NCBI RefSeq assembly: GCF_002902665.1
Contig: NZ_PPRM01000104.1
Location: forward strand, 1 to 64,000
Direction of reading: 5' to 3'
Origin: Macrococcoides caseolyticum
GTDB lineage: Bacteria > Bacillota > Bacilli > Staphylococcales > Staphylococcaceae
Length of the DNA stretch: 64,000 nucleotides
Under the pieces are notes generated by a model that was given only the letters and a program-made list of their open reading frames with translations, was not told the origin of the DNA and did no database searches. A program made the translations under genes and the position numbers. Of this stretch, positions 7,865 through 16,692 are shown piece after piece; the first letter of the stretch is position 1, and every line of letters starts with the position of its first letter.

Positions 7865-10800
7865 CTACTTCAATCCAAATGTATTAAATTGTGTAGTCTG
7901 GATACCATATTGCCCAAGCTTCTTATCGTACTTACTTGCGACGCGTTGGTTAGCGTCTGCATTATATACATTCAGTCCTCTGTTTCCTTTAATATATAAC
8001 GCATAAGGCTGTACTAATGATTTCACTTCTGAATCTCCAGCTTTAACCAGAACTCGAACTGCATTATGATATGTGCTGTCTACTTTTTTAATCTGTATCG
8101 TTACATCTCCATATTTGCTCAGTTCTTTCATGTTTGCAACTTTCAAAGTGACAGCGTGCAGCGATGTATTTAATACGATACTTTTATTCTTCTTCATCTG
8201 TGAAAGTTTAGCAAGTTGTGCTTTAGTAAATGTTACAGCTTTGTCGCCTTCCACTGTTAATACTTTCTGCTTTCCGTTAACAAATTGATTGACTTCGCTG
8301 TCTGTTAACGTCTTAGCTTTATCAACTGGTGTACCAGTGTTATCTTTGATTTCTTTATGTCCTTCTGAGACTTCGTTCGTATTCGTGTTCACCGTATACT
8401 TAAAGCTAGCTTTATTTCCTGCAGCATCCTCAACGTTTAATGTGAGATGATATTCACCTTTATCGTTGATATCGATCGTACCCTCACCACTGTCAGATAT
8501 TACGACTTCACCTGTTTTGCTATTGCTTAGTTTATAGCTAGCTTTTAGAAATTTAGAGACATTGTAGTTGATATCATAACTTGCAAGTTTTTCTTTAGCA
8601 TTGATGTACAGGTCATCAAGTTTAAATGATAGCTTTCCATTATTTAAAGCTAATGATTTTATCTCTGCTGGTTTCGTCTTAATAAATAATGGATAGTCAT
8701 CTGCTGTGGCATTTCCATTATCACTCCTTGTAATGGCATCTACTGCATATACACCGTCTGCAAGCTTCCCTTCAACGCGATTTGAGCCTTCAATATTGTA
8801 CAGCTTACCGTCCAGTACAACTTCCTTCTCTCCGTCTAAACCAGGGAATAGATCAATACTTCCTACGTAACCGTCACCCGCTGGTCCACTCTTCTCATTC
8901 AGTAAATCATAATATTTTAACAGCGTTAAGTTTTGTTTATTATATACTTTCATCTGTACTGAAGAAGTGTCATTATTACCATCACCGTTTGGCGACATAT
9001 GGTAGTTTGTCAGGGCAAATTTTTCAAAGCCTTTCTTCTTCACTTCAGATAAGTTCGCTGCAAATGGCAGAGCATAGGAACGATTGCCTTTAAAGTGAAT
9101 ATATCCTTGAATTTCGTCACCTTGAACTGGTGTTCCTGATGGTATATTTAAGTTCACAGCAACCTTACCTGACTGGATTGATTTCACATCTGTAGTGACT
9201 GTCGCACCAGATTTTGAAGGTCGTGTTGTTTCAACTTCAATTGCATAGTTATCATCAGATGATAATTTCTGCACATCAATAGTCTTCGTAATTACTTGTG
9301 CTTTACTTGTCGGAACTTGGTTACCAAATGCAATCGTTCCACGTGTATGTGTTTGTTTCACGCCATTTACTTCTGTTTCATGCGCCACTTTGAAAAGTGA
9401 TGTTGCAGTTGCAGCTTCAAGTGGCTGAACTAGACCCGCACCTTGACTGAAGACGTCATATTTAGATTTATCAAGGTGTTTCGCTGTATTGCTCAGTGCA
9501 CTCTTAATATCAAATGGTGTCCACTCTGGGTGTAATTCTTTCAATAGGGCACTCACCCCAGAGATATGTGGTGTAGCCATCGATGTTCCTGTGTATTGTG
9601 CGTATGCCTTACTATAGTTATCGCCTACTGCAAACGAAGGAATTGTCGACAAAATATTTGTTCCAGGTGCACTCACGTCAGGCTTAATATCAAAGTTTGG
9701 CAATGACGGTCCACGAGAAGATGAGTCATTCATGTCATCTCCTGGTGTCGTCGTAACGTTGAATTTAGTGAAATCAATCATCACCTTCTCTTTTTCAAGT
9801 TTCGCTTTCAGTGCTAAACCTTGCGTACGGTCCATATCCACCGTCGGGATATAATCGAATGAAGCACCTACGAAGATATCTACCGGTCCTGGGCTATTTG
9901 AACCTGTCTCTGAATTGTAAACAATAACCGCCTTTGCACCTGCGTCTTTTGCATTTTTAATCTTCTCTACAAATGCAATTTCCCCGCGTTCTACAAGTGC
10001 CACTTTATCCTTCACATTCACTTGCGCAAAATCTTCTTTCTTTCCAAGTCCTGGTATATTTACAAGTTCATATTGATCCTTTAACGTTGTTTCTGGATTA
10101 CTTCCAAACTCATATGCCATCAACTTGTAATTCTTTGTTTCTTCACCTAGCTTTAAATCAACATCTATACGTTCTTCAGGTAGTGTTGTATTACCTACGC
10201 CGATGCCTAACGGGCTCGTTGCTGGTCCACCAATTGTTGAACGCTCTGGTCCGGAGTTTCCTGTTGCAACGTTCGCCGTTACACCAAGGAGCATCGCATT
10301 GTTCACTGCCATCGAGTTCGCTTGATTTTCTTCTGGACTTGAATTACCTAGCGATAAGTTGATGACATCCATATCATCCTTCACCGCATCTTCAATGCCA
10401 CCAACAATCCATGACGTACTTCCACGACCGTACGCTCCAAGCACACGATATGCATATAAATCGACATTCGGTGCGATACCATACATTCCGAATTCATTCT
10501 TACCTTGTGCAGCAATCGTCCCTGCAACGTGTGTTCCATGGGTTGTATAATATTCGCTGCCGCTTTCATTAACTTCCGGCAGGTGGCCTGGACGTTCTTC
10601 CGGTTTCGTTTCATAAGGGTCATCTGCATTACGCTTCGTATTGTAGTCGCCACCACCAACATAGTTACGGCCACCCTTATAGACATCCTTTAAATCTGGA
10701 TGGTTATAGTCGATTCCTGTATCAATTACTCCGACTTTAACACCTTTACCTTTATTACCTAGCTCCCATACTTTATCTACCTTCAAATGTGTGATACTCG

Positions 10801-11395
10801 GAACCAGCTTTAAGTTCAGCTCATCACCCATCGTATCTTTAGCCACATCTTGTTGTTTTGAAGCCTGCATTTCAGAAGGATCGATTTGGATGACATCATC
10901 TTTTTCGACGAGTGCGACATCTTCAATTTGAGCAATCTTTTCAACATCTTTAGCATCAACCGTCATTGCCTCAGCATTAATTACCGTTTGATATGAACGA
11001 TTCTTCTTATATTTGATGCCTTTATTCTGCATCTTGCTGTTTGCCTTCTGCTGCTGTTTTGCAATCTTTTCTTTAACCTTTTCATCTGAGAGCTTTGACC
11101 ATTTCTTGCTCTTCGTCTGTTTTAACCCACGTTCTAGTCCCACAGAAGGTTCGTCATAATGTACGATAACGTTGACTTGTCCGGAAACCCCCTTTAAGTC
11201 CTTATCAATTGCCCCTTGTTGGCTCAATACTTTCAGCTGACTATCAATCGCTTCATTCTGAGCAATGCTTGTACTATTTAACTTTGGTGTTCGAGGTTTC
11301 TTGGTGTCAAATTCTGCACCTTGAACAGGTGACACTAATGTTGTAACAAGTCCGATTGATAATAATGCCGCACTTAATTTAAACTTCTTCGTCAA
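7865..11395 (-). CDS. Large secreted subtilisin-family (S8) serine protease
   Basis: A 1176-residue secreted protease that begins with TTG behind a strong GGAGG site. Signal peptide about 1-26, I9-type propeptide about 70-172, then a Vpr/lactocepin-like S8A catalytic domain. The triad is Asp225 (VGVIDTG), His286 (THGTHVAG) and Ser605 (GTSMATP), with oxyanion Asn380. A protease-associated (PA) domain is inserted at about 440-540. Beyond about 680 lie Fn3-like and Ig-like modules. No LPXTG sorting signal is visible, so it is probably released or held non-covalently. It would cleave extracellular proteins. Substrates are not predictable here. A propeptide-like mini-gene lies just upstream. Confidence 0.92.
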   Translation of the reverse strand: MTKKFKLSAALLSIGLVTTLVSPVQGAEFDTKKPRTPKLNSTSIAQNEAIDSQLKVLSQQGAIDKDLKGVSGQVNVIVHYDEPSVGLERGLKQTKSKKWSKLSDEKVKEKIAKQQQKANSKMQNKGIKYKKNRSYQTVINAEAMTVDAKDVEKIAQIEDVALVEKDDVIQIDPSEMQASKQQDVAKDTMGDELNLKLVPSITHLKVDKVWELGNKGKGVKVGVIDTGIDYNHPDLKDVYKGGRNYVGGGDYNTKRNADDPYETKPEERPGHLPEVNESGSEYYTTHGTHVAGTIAAQGKNEFGMYGIAPNVDLYAYRVLGAYGRGSTSWIVGGIEDAVKDDMDVINLSLGNSSPEENQANSMAVNNAMLLGVTANVATGNSGPERSTIGGPATSPLGIGVGNTTLPEERIDVDLKLGEETKNYKLMAYEFGSNPETTLKDQYELVNIPGLGKKEDFAQVNVKDKVALVERGEIAFVEKIKNAKDAGAKAVIVYNSETGSNSPGPVDIFVGASFDYIPTVDMDRTQGLALKAKLEKEKVMIDFTKFNVTTTPGDDMNDSSSRGPSLPNFDIKPDVSAPGTNILSTIPSFAVGDNYSKAYAQYTGTSMATPHISGVSALLKELHPEWTPFDIKSALSNTAKHLDKSKYDVFSQGAGLVQPLEAATATSLFKVAHETEVNGVKQTHTRGTIAFGNQVPTSKAQVITKTIDVQKLSSDDNYAIEVETTRPSKSGATVTTDVKSIQSGKVAVNLNIPSGTPVQGDEIQGYIHFKGNRSYALPFAANLSEVKKKGFEKFALTNYHMSPNGDGNNDTSSVQMKVYNKQNLTLLKYYDLLNEKSGPAGDGYVGSIDLFPGLDGEKEVVLDGKLYNIEGSNRVEGKLADGVYAVDAITRSDNGNATADDYPLFIKTKPAEIKSLALNNGKLSFKLDDLYINAKEKLASYDINYNVSKFLKASYKLSNSKTGEVVISDSGEGTIDINDKGEYHLTLNVEDAAGNKASFKYTVNTNTNEVSEGHKEIKDNTGTPVDKAKTLTDSEVNQFVNGKQKVLTVEGDKAVTFTKAQLAKLSQMKKNKSIVLNTSLHAVTLKVANMKELSKYGDVTIQIKKVDSTYHNAVRVLVKAGDSEVKSLVQPYALYIKGNRGLNVYNADANQRVASKYDKKLGQYGIQTTQFNTFGLK

Positions 11396-11489
11396 TGAAA
11401 TTCCTCCAAATCATATAATAGTCTGAAAATTTTGTATGTTTATTATATTATATCGATTTTCGAAAGAAAGCAATAACTATTTTTTTATT

Positions 11490-11684
11490 TTATAAAATTG
11501 TGTTGTCATTATGATCACATTCAATATGTAGAACATAAGGATGCTGGACAAGCAGGTTAAATTCCTCATCATTCATTTCTACTAAGTATTGCTGCATCAT
11601 TTCGTAATGACGAATGACGTCTATATGAGCATCTTCAAAAAAAGTGGCACTTGCATCAGGATGCAGCTGCACTAAATATTTCAT
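11490..11684 (-). CDS. 64-residue protein resembling a stand-alone subtilase propeptide (I9-like)
   Basis: A small gene with a good GAGGTGATTTT ribosome site. The protein has no signal peptide. Its second half (YLVEMNDEEFNLLVQHPYV, then LHIECDHND) follows the pattern of the end of subtilase propeptides, where a helix is followed by 'P-x-V-x-x-I/V-E-x-D'. The neighbouring S8 protease's own propeptide has the matching IAQIEDVALVEKDD. Stand-alone I9 proteins are known as cytoplasmic subtilase inhibitors or chaperones. The function here is inference; the gene is 94 bases upstream of the protease and co-directional. Confidence 0.55.
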   Translation of the reverse strand: MKYLVQLHPDASATFFEDAHIDVIRHYEMMQQYLVEMNDEEFNLLVQHPYVLHIECDHNDNTIL

Positions 11685-11700
11685 AAAATCACCTCACTTG

Positions 11701-11733
11701 TAAAAAAAGTCTGAGACATTCTGGTCTCAGACT
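11701..11733 (-). terminator. Terminator of the transaldolase gene
   Basis: AGTCTGAGAC-(6)-GTCTCAGACT stem, then seven T on the minus strand. It lies between transaldolase and the I9-like gene, so the latter is not simply read from transaldolase. Confidence 0.85.
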
Positions 11734-11788
11734 AGTGTTATTTTGTATGAGTGGCCGCATTGTGGTGCACCTACTCGTCACAGATTAA

Positions 11789-12499
11789 TTATAAAATACT
11801 CAATCCGCTTGCTTTAATGTCTTTTTCGAAGCCTTTTACAGTATCTACTGACAGTTCATTAATGTCACGCCCGATGTTCGGGATCTTGTTTACGACATCT
11901 GCTGGACATGTAATAATATCACAGCCGATTTCATCTGCCTGAATAACATTGTATAACTCACGACAGCTCGCCCATAGTAGTTTCACGCCTTCTTTACTGT
12001 GACAAACTTCAACAGATTGTTTCATTAAAGGCATCGGATCTACACCTGTATCGGCAATACGTCCAGCAAATACTGATACGTAAGACTCAACACCAGGTTT
12101 AATCGCTTCTACAATGGCTTCTACTTGTTCAATCGTATATACAGCAGTAACATTCAATTTAATATCTTGTTCAGATAAGCGTTTGATGAGCGGAATCATT
12201 GACTCTCCCTTTGTGTTCACTACGGGAATCTTAACAAATACATTCTCACCAAATGACTGGATGATGGCTGCTTCTTTCTCCATCATCTCCATATCATCAC
12301 CGAAAACTTCAAATGAAATCGATGCATCAGGAATCGCTTCTACTGCAGCCTTTGCAAATGAATTATAATCTTCTACACCTGCTTTAGCCATTAATGACGG
12401 GTTTGTCGTAAACCCATCCACTGTCTTGTTCTGATACGCCTCTTTCATCTGATTGATGTCGGCGCCATCTGCGAACACTTGAACATTTAACTTAGTCAT
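11789..12499 (-). CDS. tal: Transaldolase (small staphylococcal type)
   Basis: A 236-residue single-domain TIM barrel of the transaldolase family. It moves a dihydroxyacetone unit between sugar phosphates in the non-oxidative pentose phosphate pathway. Diagnostic are the N-terminal DGADINQMKEAYQNKTVDGF and TTNPSL segments, the strand NVFVKIPV and the KLNVTAVY strand that place the Schiff-base lysine region, and SVFAGRIADTG. The length matches staphylococcal homologues and is shorter than E. coli TalB. RBS AGAGGAGG. It is a single-gene unit with its own terminator. Confidence 0.88.
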   Translation of the reverse strand: MTKLNVQVFADGADINQMKEAYQNKTVDGFTTNPSLMAKAGVEDYNSFAKAAVEAIPDASISFEVFGDDMEMMEKEAAIIQSFGENVFVKIPVVNTKGESMIPLIKRLSEQDIKLNVTAVYTIEQVEAIVEAIKPGVESYVSVFAGRIADTGVDPMPLMKQSVEVCHSKEGVKLLWASCRELYNVIQADEIGCDIITCPADVVNKIPNIGRDINELSVDTVKGFEKDIKASGLSIL

Positions 12500-12633
12500 A
12501 ATTGACCTCCTCTTAATTGATATCTTTATTATAACAATTTCTTTCGTGTACGCTACATTGACAACTTATAAAAAAACAATACGGAACAATATAAATATGA
12601 TAAAATATAATAATTAAAATATGGAGGTTTATT

Positions 12634-12930
12634 ATGAAAGGAAATAAATACGTCTATCTGTCCATATTCTTCGTCCTTTTAAGCATTATATGTAATGGCT
12701 ACAATCCTTTGATGTCCATGCTATTTGGTTCTTTAAAGTCTATCGTCTTATTCACAGGTATCTCCAACTGCATTATGCTGATCATCAGTATCATAATGAT
12801 TGATAAAGGGTTAAAAAGTGAACTCTCTTCAGGCATTCGTAAAGTTGCAAAAGTATGGCCATTTGTCATACTGACCGTTATTTTATTACAATTATTAAGT
12901 ATTTTGATATTATTCGGCATTCTAGGATAG
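12634..12930 (+). CDS. Small integral membrane protein, unknown function
   Basis: A 98-residue protein, strongly hydrophobic, with three predicted helices (about 7-27, 36-57 and 72-95) and a short positively charged loop (KGLKSELSSGIRKVAK). TGGAGGTTTATT precedes the ATG. Not recognised. It is co-directional with the fluoride-channel pair 38 bases downstream, but a hairpin with T-run overlaps its stop codon. It is therefore either a separate unit or an attenuated leader gene for fluC. Confidence 0.65.
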   Translation: MKGNKYVYLSIFFVLLSIICNGYNPLMSMLFGSLKSIVLFTGISNCIMLIISIIMIDKGLKSELSSGIRKVAKVWPFVILTVILLQLLSILILFGILG

Positions 12931-12950
12931 GACTGAGGTCCTGTCCTTTT
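12925..12950 (+). terminator. Terminator overlapping a stop codon, upstream of fluC
   Basis: GGATAGGAC-TGAG-GTCCTGTCC has a 9-bp stem with one G-U pair, then TTTTATTAT. It includes the TAG of the preceding gene, so a terminating ribosome would cover the stem. Confidence 0.6.
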
Positions 12951-12968
12951 ATTATAGGAGGTTGAAAT

Positions 12969-13304
12969 ATGCTATTTATCGTGATGAGCATGCTCGGTGC
13001 CGCGAGCAGATATGGGCTCAGCTTAATATTCGAAAATATATGGGCTACACTGATCGTCAATGTTATCGGTGCTTTCTTAATGGGTTATAGTTCCACTGCG
13101 TTAAAAACACGCTTAGAGCCCCATCATTATAAAGCAATTACGACTGGGTTTCTTGGCAGCTTCACAACATTTTCCACGATGAGTAAAGAGACGTATGTAT
13201 TATTGTCAACAGGCGCGTATAGGATGCTTATGCTTTATCTAGTGCTTACCATCATTGGTGGATTTCTGCTCTGCCTTCTCGGTGTAAAGGCGGGTGCGCG
13301 ATGA
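12969..13304 (+). CDS. crcB1: Fluoride ion channel subunit FluC/CrcB (first)
   Basis: A 111-residue protein with four membrane helices. It carries the Fluc signature GFLGSFTTFSTMSKE (about 59-73), with phenylalanine-box and polar-track residues lining the F- pores. RBS ATAGGAGGTTG. Its stop overlaps the start of the second subunit gene (ATGA). Paired fluC genes in Gram-positives form dual-topology heterodimers that expel cytoplasmic fluoride passively. No fluoride riboswitch fits into the 38-base leader. Confidence 0.93.
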   Translation: MLFIVMSMLGAASRYGLSLIFENIWATLIVNVIGAFLMGYSSTALKTRLEPHHYKAITTGFLGSFTTFSTMSKETYVLLSTGAYRMLMLYLVLTIIGGFLLCLLGVKAGAR

Positions 13305-13633
13305 TCCTTGTAATGCTTGGTGCTCCAATCGGGGCTTATTTAAGATTATTACTCAGCAAATATAACGATGCATATCCGATAGGGACGCTTGCTGCTAATA
13401 TGTTTGGGTCATTGCTGCTCGGACTATGTGCAGCATTAAGCGATGGCTGGAGCTTGATGATATGTATCGGCATTCTTGGCAGCTTCACAACTTTTTCAAC
13501 GTTGAACCTCGAACTCGTTACACTATGGCAATCGCAGAGACGAAAGTGTCTTACCTATGCCCTTTCAAGCTATATATTCGGACCACTGTTGTTTACCATC
13601 GGCTATTCGCTAATACATATTATAACCTTATAA
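13301..13633 (+). CDS. crcB2: Fluoride ion channel subunit FluC/CrcB (second)
   Basis: A 110-residue partner of the preceding gene, with four helices and its own GILGSFTTFSTLNLE motif (about 57-71). The start codon overlaps the crcB1 stop, so translation is coupled and a fixed subunit ratio is likely. Positive charges cluster in different loops from crcB1 (QSQRRK after the third helix), as expected if the two subunits insert in opposite orientation. Confidence 0.93.
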   Translation: MILVMLGAPIGAYLRLLLSKYNDAYPIGTLAANMFGSLLLGLCAALSDGWSLMICIGILGSFTTFSTLNLELVTLWQSQRRKCLTYALSSYIFGPLLFTIGYSLIHIITL

Positions 13634-13674
13634 TTTATTAGGAATACAATAGTAAATAAGATGGAAGCGTAAAG

Positions 13675-13711
13675 AAAGTACCAGATTAATCGATAATCTG
13701 GTACTTTCTTT
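13675..13711. terminator. Terminator after the crcB pair
   Basis: AAAGTACCAGATTA-ATCGA-TAATCTGGTACTTT with T-rich flank; a 14-bp stem usable from both sides. Confidence 0.8.
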
Positions 13712-13733
13712 TCATTTTTTATAAATTTCTTTA

Positions 13734-13757
13734 CGCAAGTAGGACGTGGTACTTGCG
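13734..13757 (-). terminator. Hairpin after the NERD-domain gene
   Basis: CGCAAGTA-(8)-TACTTGCG, 15 bases after the NERD gene stop on the minus strand. The T-run is weak, so it may act with the 13675-13711 hairpin. Confidence 0.45.
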
Positions 13758-13771
13758 CATCTGAATGCACC

Positions 13772-14686
13772 CTACGGATTCAAATGTTCAATTGCCGCAC
13801 GTACTTCTTCTAATTCTTCAACTTTATACTGGAATCTGCCATGGAAGACAAACTTCTCGAAGAAATGTTCTAATTCTTTCTCACCGACAATTACCTTCAC
13901 ACTATTATCTCGAGAGTAGTTCGTTATATGTTCTCTTCCTACTCCTTCTGCATTGTAGTAAGCAATCGGTGTAACCGGATATGGTAGTTCGAATACTTTC
14001 TCTAATCGTTCTGCCTTTAGCTTCAGCTCTTCTATCGAATGTTTATATGACTTGAACTGTGCGGAACCGTCTTCTGCTTTATCGAGACAGATTGTCTGTT
14101 CAGATTTCGGATCCAGTTCTAATATGTTGAAGACTGTTTCGAATATCGGTTCTCCATCAAACTGCATCTCACTAATACCGTGATACAGATGTCCTGTCCA
14201 GTAGTTAGAATCAATCACGTAAATTCCTGTACGTGTTAAAATAACATGATCTAACCTATCTGTGCTTTTCACACGTTTCCCCGGAATATAGATATTCGCT
14301 AATACGTGCATATCTTCTGGACGGATGCGTTCTTGTGCGACAAGATTATCTTTGAGATTAATCAATGTTAAATCCGTTAAATATTCTCCCTTGTCTCTAG
14401 AAAATAATTTCAGTGAATCAATCTGCGCATTTTGTGTCGATAACTGTGCTTCGTATGTATCTTTCTGTTCAGCAAGTTCCTTCTTAAACGTTAATCTTGA
14501 TTTTTCACTAGATTCCTCGTAGTTACTTTTCATTTCTGAACGTTCTTTGTTCAATGCTTCTTCCTTTGCACGTATTGCTTTCCTCTTGCTCGATAGTGCA
14601 TATATAAAGAGTACGATGAATAACAGCAGTGCTGCTGCTAATCCTAATGCTATATAATGCATGGGTTGTAAATTTGATAAAGACAT
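13772..14686 (-). CDS. Membrane-anchored NERD (nuclease-related) domain protein
   Basis: About 304 residues from the ATG behind AAAGGTGAGAGCT; an upstream in-frame start lacks a ribosome site. One N-terminal transmembrane helix (about 11-30) is followed by a Lys/Glu-rich coiled coil (about 32-88). A NERD-type domain follows, with the core DRLDHVILTRTGIYVIDSNY (about 142-161) and a Trp-Thr-Gly continuation. NERD domains resemble Holliday-junction resolvase/restriction-like nucleases. The core Asp and the hydrophobic strand are present, but activity is unproven. Staphylococci carry a homologue near metK/pckA, so this is an inherited neighbourhood. Confidence 0.8.
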   Translation of the reverse strand: MSLSNLQPMHYIALGLAAALLLFIVLFIYALSSKRKAIRAKEEALNKERSEMKSNYEESSEKSRLTFKKELAEQKDTYEAQLSTQNAQIDSLKLFSRDKGEYLTDLTLINLKDNLVAQERIRPEDMHVLANIYIPGKRVKSTDRLDHVILTRTGIYVIDSNYWTGHLYHGISEMQFDGEPIFETVFNILELDPKSEQTICLDKAEDGSAQFKSYKHSIEELKLKAERLEKVFELPYPVTPIAYYNAEGVGREHITNYSRDNSVKVIVGEKELEHFFEKFVFHGRFQYKVEELEEVRAAIEHLNP

Positions 14687-14858
14687 AGCTCTCACCTTTC
14701 TAATGTTTAATAGTTTCATTATAAAGAAAAACATGTCCAACTTCATTGTTTTAGATAAATTAATTAAAAAATAAAACTGCAATTCACATCTTAATAGAAA
14801 TTTCACACTATTTTATAATAGATTAACAATACCTTAATATCTAAATGGAATATTTGCA

Positions 14859-14882
14859 TTGTCCATACCTATATTCGGACAA
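14859..14882. promoter_or_regulatory. Spaced inverted repeat before a lipoprotein gene
   Basis: TTGTCC-N12-GGACAA lies 21 bases before the ATG of the small lipoprotein and ends about 9 bases before its GGAGG. It may be an operator or a leader stem; no regulator can be named. Confidence 0.35.
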
Positions 14883-14903
14883 AATACATTGGAGGTTTTG
14901 ATA

Positions 14904-15074
14904 ATGGCAAAGTACAAGCAAATGTTACTGGCAGGATCATTCGCGTCAACTTTACTACTAGGAGCTTGTGGTAATGAAGAGAAGACAGATGATACTAAAA
15001 CTGAAGATGCGTCAAAAGAGGAAAGCACTGAAGAATCTACTGAAGAGGAAACAACCGAGGAGTCAGCTGAATAA
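14904..15074 (+). CDS. Small acidic lipoprotein
   Basis: A 56-residue precursor starting at the ATG behind TTGGAGGTTTTGATA. The signal peptide ends in lipobox LLLGAC (Cys near 22). The mature peptide is a low-complexity Glu/Thr/Ser/Asp string (repeats of ESTEE) of about 35 residues. That makes it a very acidic, probably unfolded chain tethered to the outer face of the membrane. Not assignable to a function. It converges on metK across a shared terminator. Confidence 0.75.
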   Translation: MAKYKQMLLAGSFASTLLLGACGNEEKTDDTKTEDASKEESTEESTEEETTEESAE

Positions 15075-15079
15075 TAACA

Positions 15080-15110
15080 AAAGCTGTAAACCACATTGGT
15101 TTACAGCTTT
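15080..15110. terminator. Bidirectional terminator between lipoprotein gene and metK
   Basis: AAAGCTGTAAACC-ACATT-GGTTTACAGCTTT, a 13-bp stem with A/T flanks on both sides. Confidence 0.85.
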
Positions 15111-15115
15111 ATTTA

Positions 15116-16306
15116 TTATGATAAGCTGGCTTTTAATGTATCGACGCGATCTGTCGCTTCCCACGGTAAGTCAACATCAGTACGACCGAAGTGACCATAC
15201 GCTGCTGTCTGTTTGTAGATTGGACGACGTAAGTCTAACATCTGGATAATTCCTGCTGGACGTAAATCAAATGTTTTACGTACCGCTTCAACAAGCTGCT
15301 GCTCCGTGTAATCTGAAGTACCATAAGTTTCAACAGAGATAGATACAGGCTGTGCTACACCGATAGCGTAAGCTAACTGTACTTCACATTTATCCGCAAG
15401 ACCTGCTGCTACGATATTCTTCGCAACGTAACGTGCTGCATATGCACCACTACGGTCTACTTTAGTAGCATCCTTACCACTGAATGCACCGCCGCCGTGA
15501 CGTGCATATCCACCGTATGTATCTACAATAATCTTACGACCTGTAAGACCCGCATCCCCTTGAGGACCACCGATTACGAAACGACCCGTTGGATTGATGA
15601 AGTATTTTGTTTCATCGTCAATTAAATCCGCTGGAACAACCGGCTTGATTACATGTTCTTTAATATCTGTCTGAATTTGTTCAAGTTCAATCTTCTCATG
15701 GTGTTGAGATGAGATAACAATCGTATCGATGCGTTTCGGTTTCCCCGCTTCATCATACTCAACAGTAACTTGTGTCTTACCATCTGGACGTAGATAATCT
15801 AACGTACCATCTTTGCGCACTTCTGTTAAACGACGTGCAAGTTCATGTGATAATGAAATAGGTAATGGCATTAAGCTCTCTGTTTCGTTACAAGCAAATC
15901 CGAACATTAAACCTTGGTCACCTGCACCGATTGACTCGATATCTGAATCTGTTAATGTATCTCGGTCTTCTAACGCTTTGTCTACACCTTGGGCGATATC
16001 TGGTGACTGCTCATCGATTGCAGTCAGCACTGCCATCGTCTGGAAGTCATAACCAAACTTTGCACGCGTATAACCAATTTCTTTAACTGTTTCACGCACG
16101 ACTTTAGGAATATCAACATATGTCGATGTTGTAATTTCACCTGCGATTAACGCCATACCTGTTGTTACAGATGTTTCACAAGCAACACGTGCTTTAGGAT
16201 CCCCTTTTAGGATTTCATCTAAGATAGCATCACTAATCTGGTCAGCAATCTTATCCGGATGTCCTTCTGTTACTGATTCCGATGTAAATAATTTACGATC
16301 TGTCAT
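15116..16306 (-). CDS. metK: S-adenosylmethionine synthetase
   Basis: A 396-residue enzyme that makes SAM from methionine and ATP. Signatures are [13 protein letters not shown] (about 15), [10 protein letters not shown] (about 117) and the glycine-rich [18 protein letters not shown] loop (about 260-280) that binds triphosphate. RBS AGGAGTG. It is transcribed alone behind a SAM-I riboswitch with its own terminator, giving feedback by the product. Confidence 0.98.
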   Translation of the reverse strand: MTDRKLFTSESVTEGHPDKIADQISDAILDEILKGDPKARVACETSVTTGMALIAGEITTSTYVDIPKVVRETVKEIGYTRAKFGYDFQTMAVLTAIDEQSPDIAQGVDKALEDRDTLTDSDIESIGAGDQGLMFGFACNETESLMPLPISLSHELARRLTEVRKDGTLDYLRPDGKTQVTVEYDEAGKPKRIDTIVISSQHHEKIELEQIQTDIKEHVIKPVVPADLIDDETKYFINPTGRFVIGGPQGDAGLTGRKIIVDTYGGYARHGGGAFSGKDATKVDRSGAYAARYVAKNIVAAGLADKCEVQLAYAIGVAQPVSISVETYGTSDYTEQQLVEAVRKTFDLRPAGIIQMLDLRRPIYKQTAAYGHFGRTDVDLPWEATDRVDTLKASLS

Positions 16307-16340
16307 ATATATTACACTCCTTGAATTTAATTACGGGACT

Positions 16341-16506
16341 AAAAAATAGCCTTCTCTCCTATTAAGAGAGAAGGCACAATAAACGACCATTCTACTCTTA
16401 TCGTTCAGAAATTAATCTGCAAACGGTTTGGCACCTTACTTAACAGTATGTTAAGGGTTGCTGGGCTTCAAAGGGTCCATGTCCCTCCACCACTCTGGAT
16501 AAGAGA
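16341..16506 (-). ncRNA. SAM-I (S-box) riboswitch with expression-platform terminator
   Basis: On the minus strand the aptamer runs from CTCTTATCC (16497-16505) to the matching GATAAGAG (16395-16402) that closes P1. The conserved core is visible: GGTGGAGGGA, GAAGCCCAGCAACC and AGGTGCCAA, plus the pseudoknot/kink-turn layout of the S-box. Downstream, GCCTTCTCTC-(7)-GAGAGAAGGC then TATTTTTTAG (16341-16375) is an intrinsic terminator. SAM binding should favour termination before metK. Confidence 0.95.
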
Positions 16507-16519
16507 ATCCGCAAGTTAG

Positions 16520-16548
16520 ATAATACTAAACTTCCTGTTCACTGTCAA
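16520..16548 (-). promoter_or_regulatory. Sigma-A promoter of the metK leader
   Basis: TTGACA (16543-16548), exactly 17 bases, TATTAT (16520-16525). The -10 ends about 14 bases before the aptamer begins, as expected for a riboswitch promoter. Confidence 0.85.
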
Positions 16549-16692
16549 CAATACGACTTATAGATATAATTTTCTGAATTATTTATTATATAGATTAAAT
16601 ACATTTATTATATGAAACCATCAAATCGATATGTTATACTATTCCATGAAACTGCTTACAAAAGCAGAACAATAACTTTTTGGAGGCTGACC

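Noticed and set aside
12931-12968. Fluoride riboswitch before crcB1
   Set aside because: Only 38 bases between the hairpin and the start; no conserved fluoride-aptamer core found.
16612-16692. Upstream extension of pckA by 27 codons
   Set aside because: No ribosome site; it covers the likely promoter, and the 16693 start gives the usual family length.
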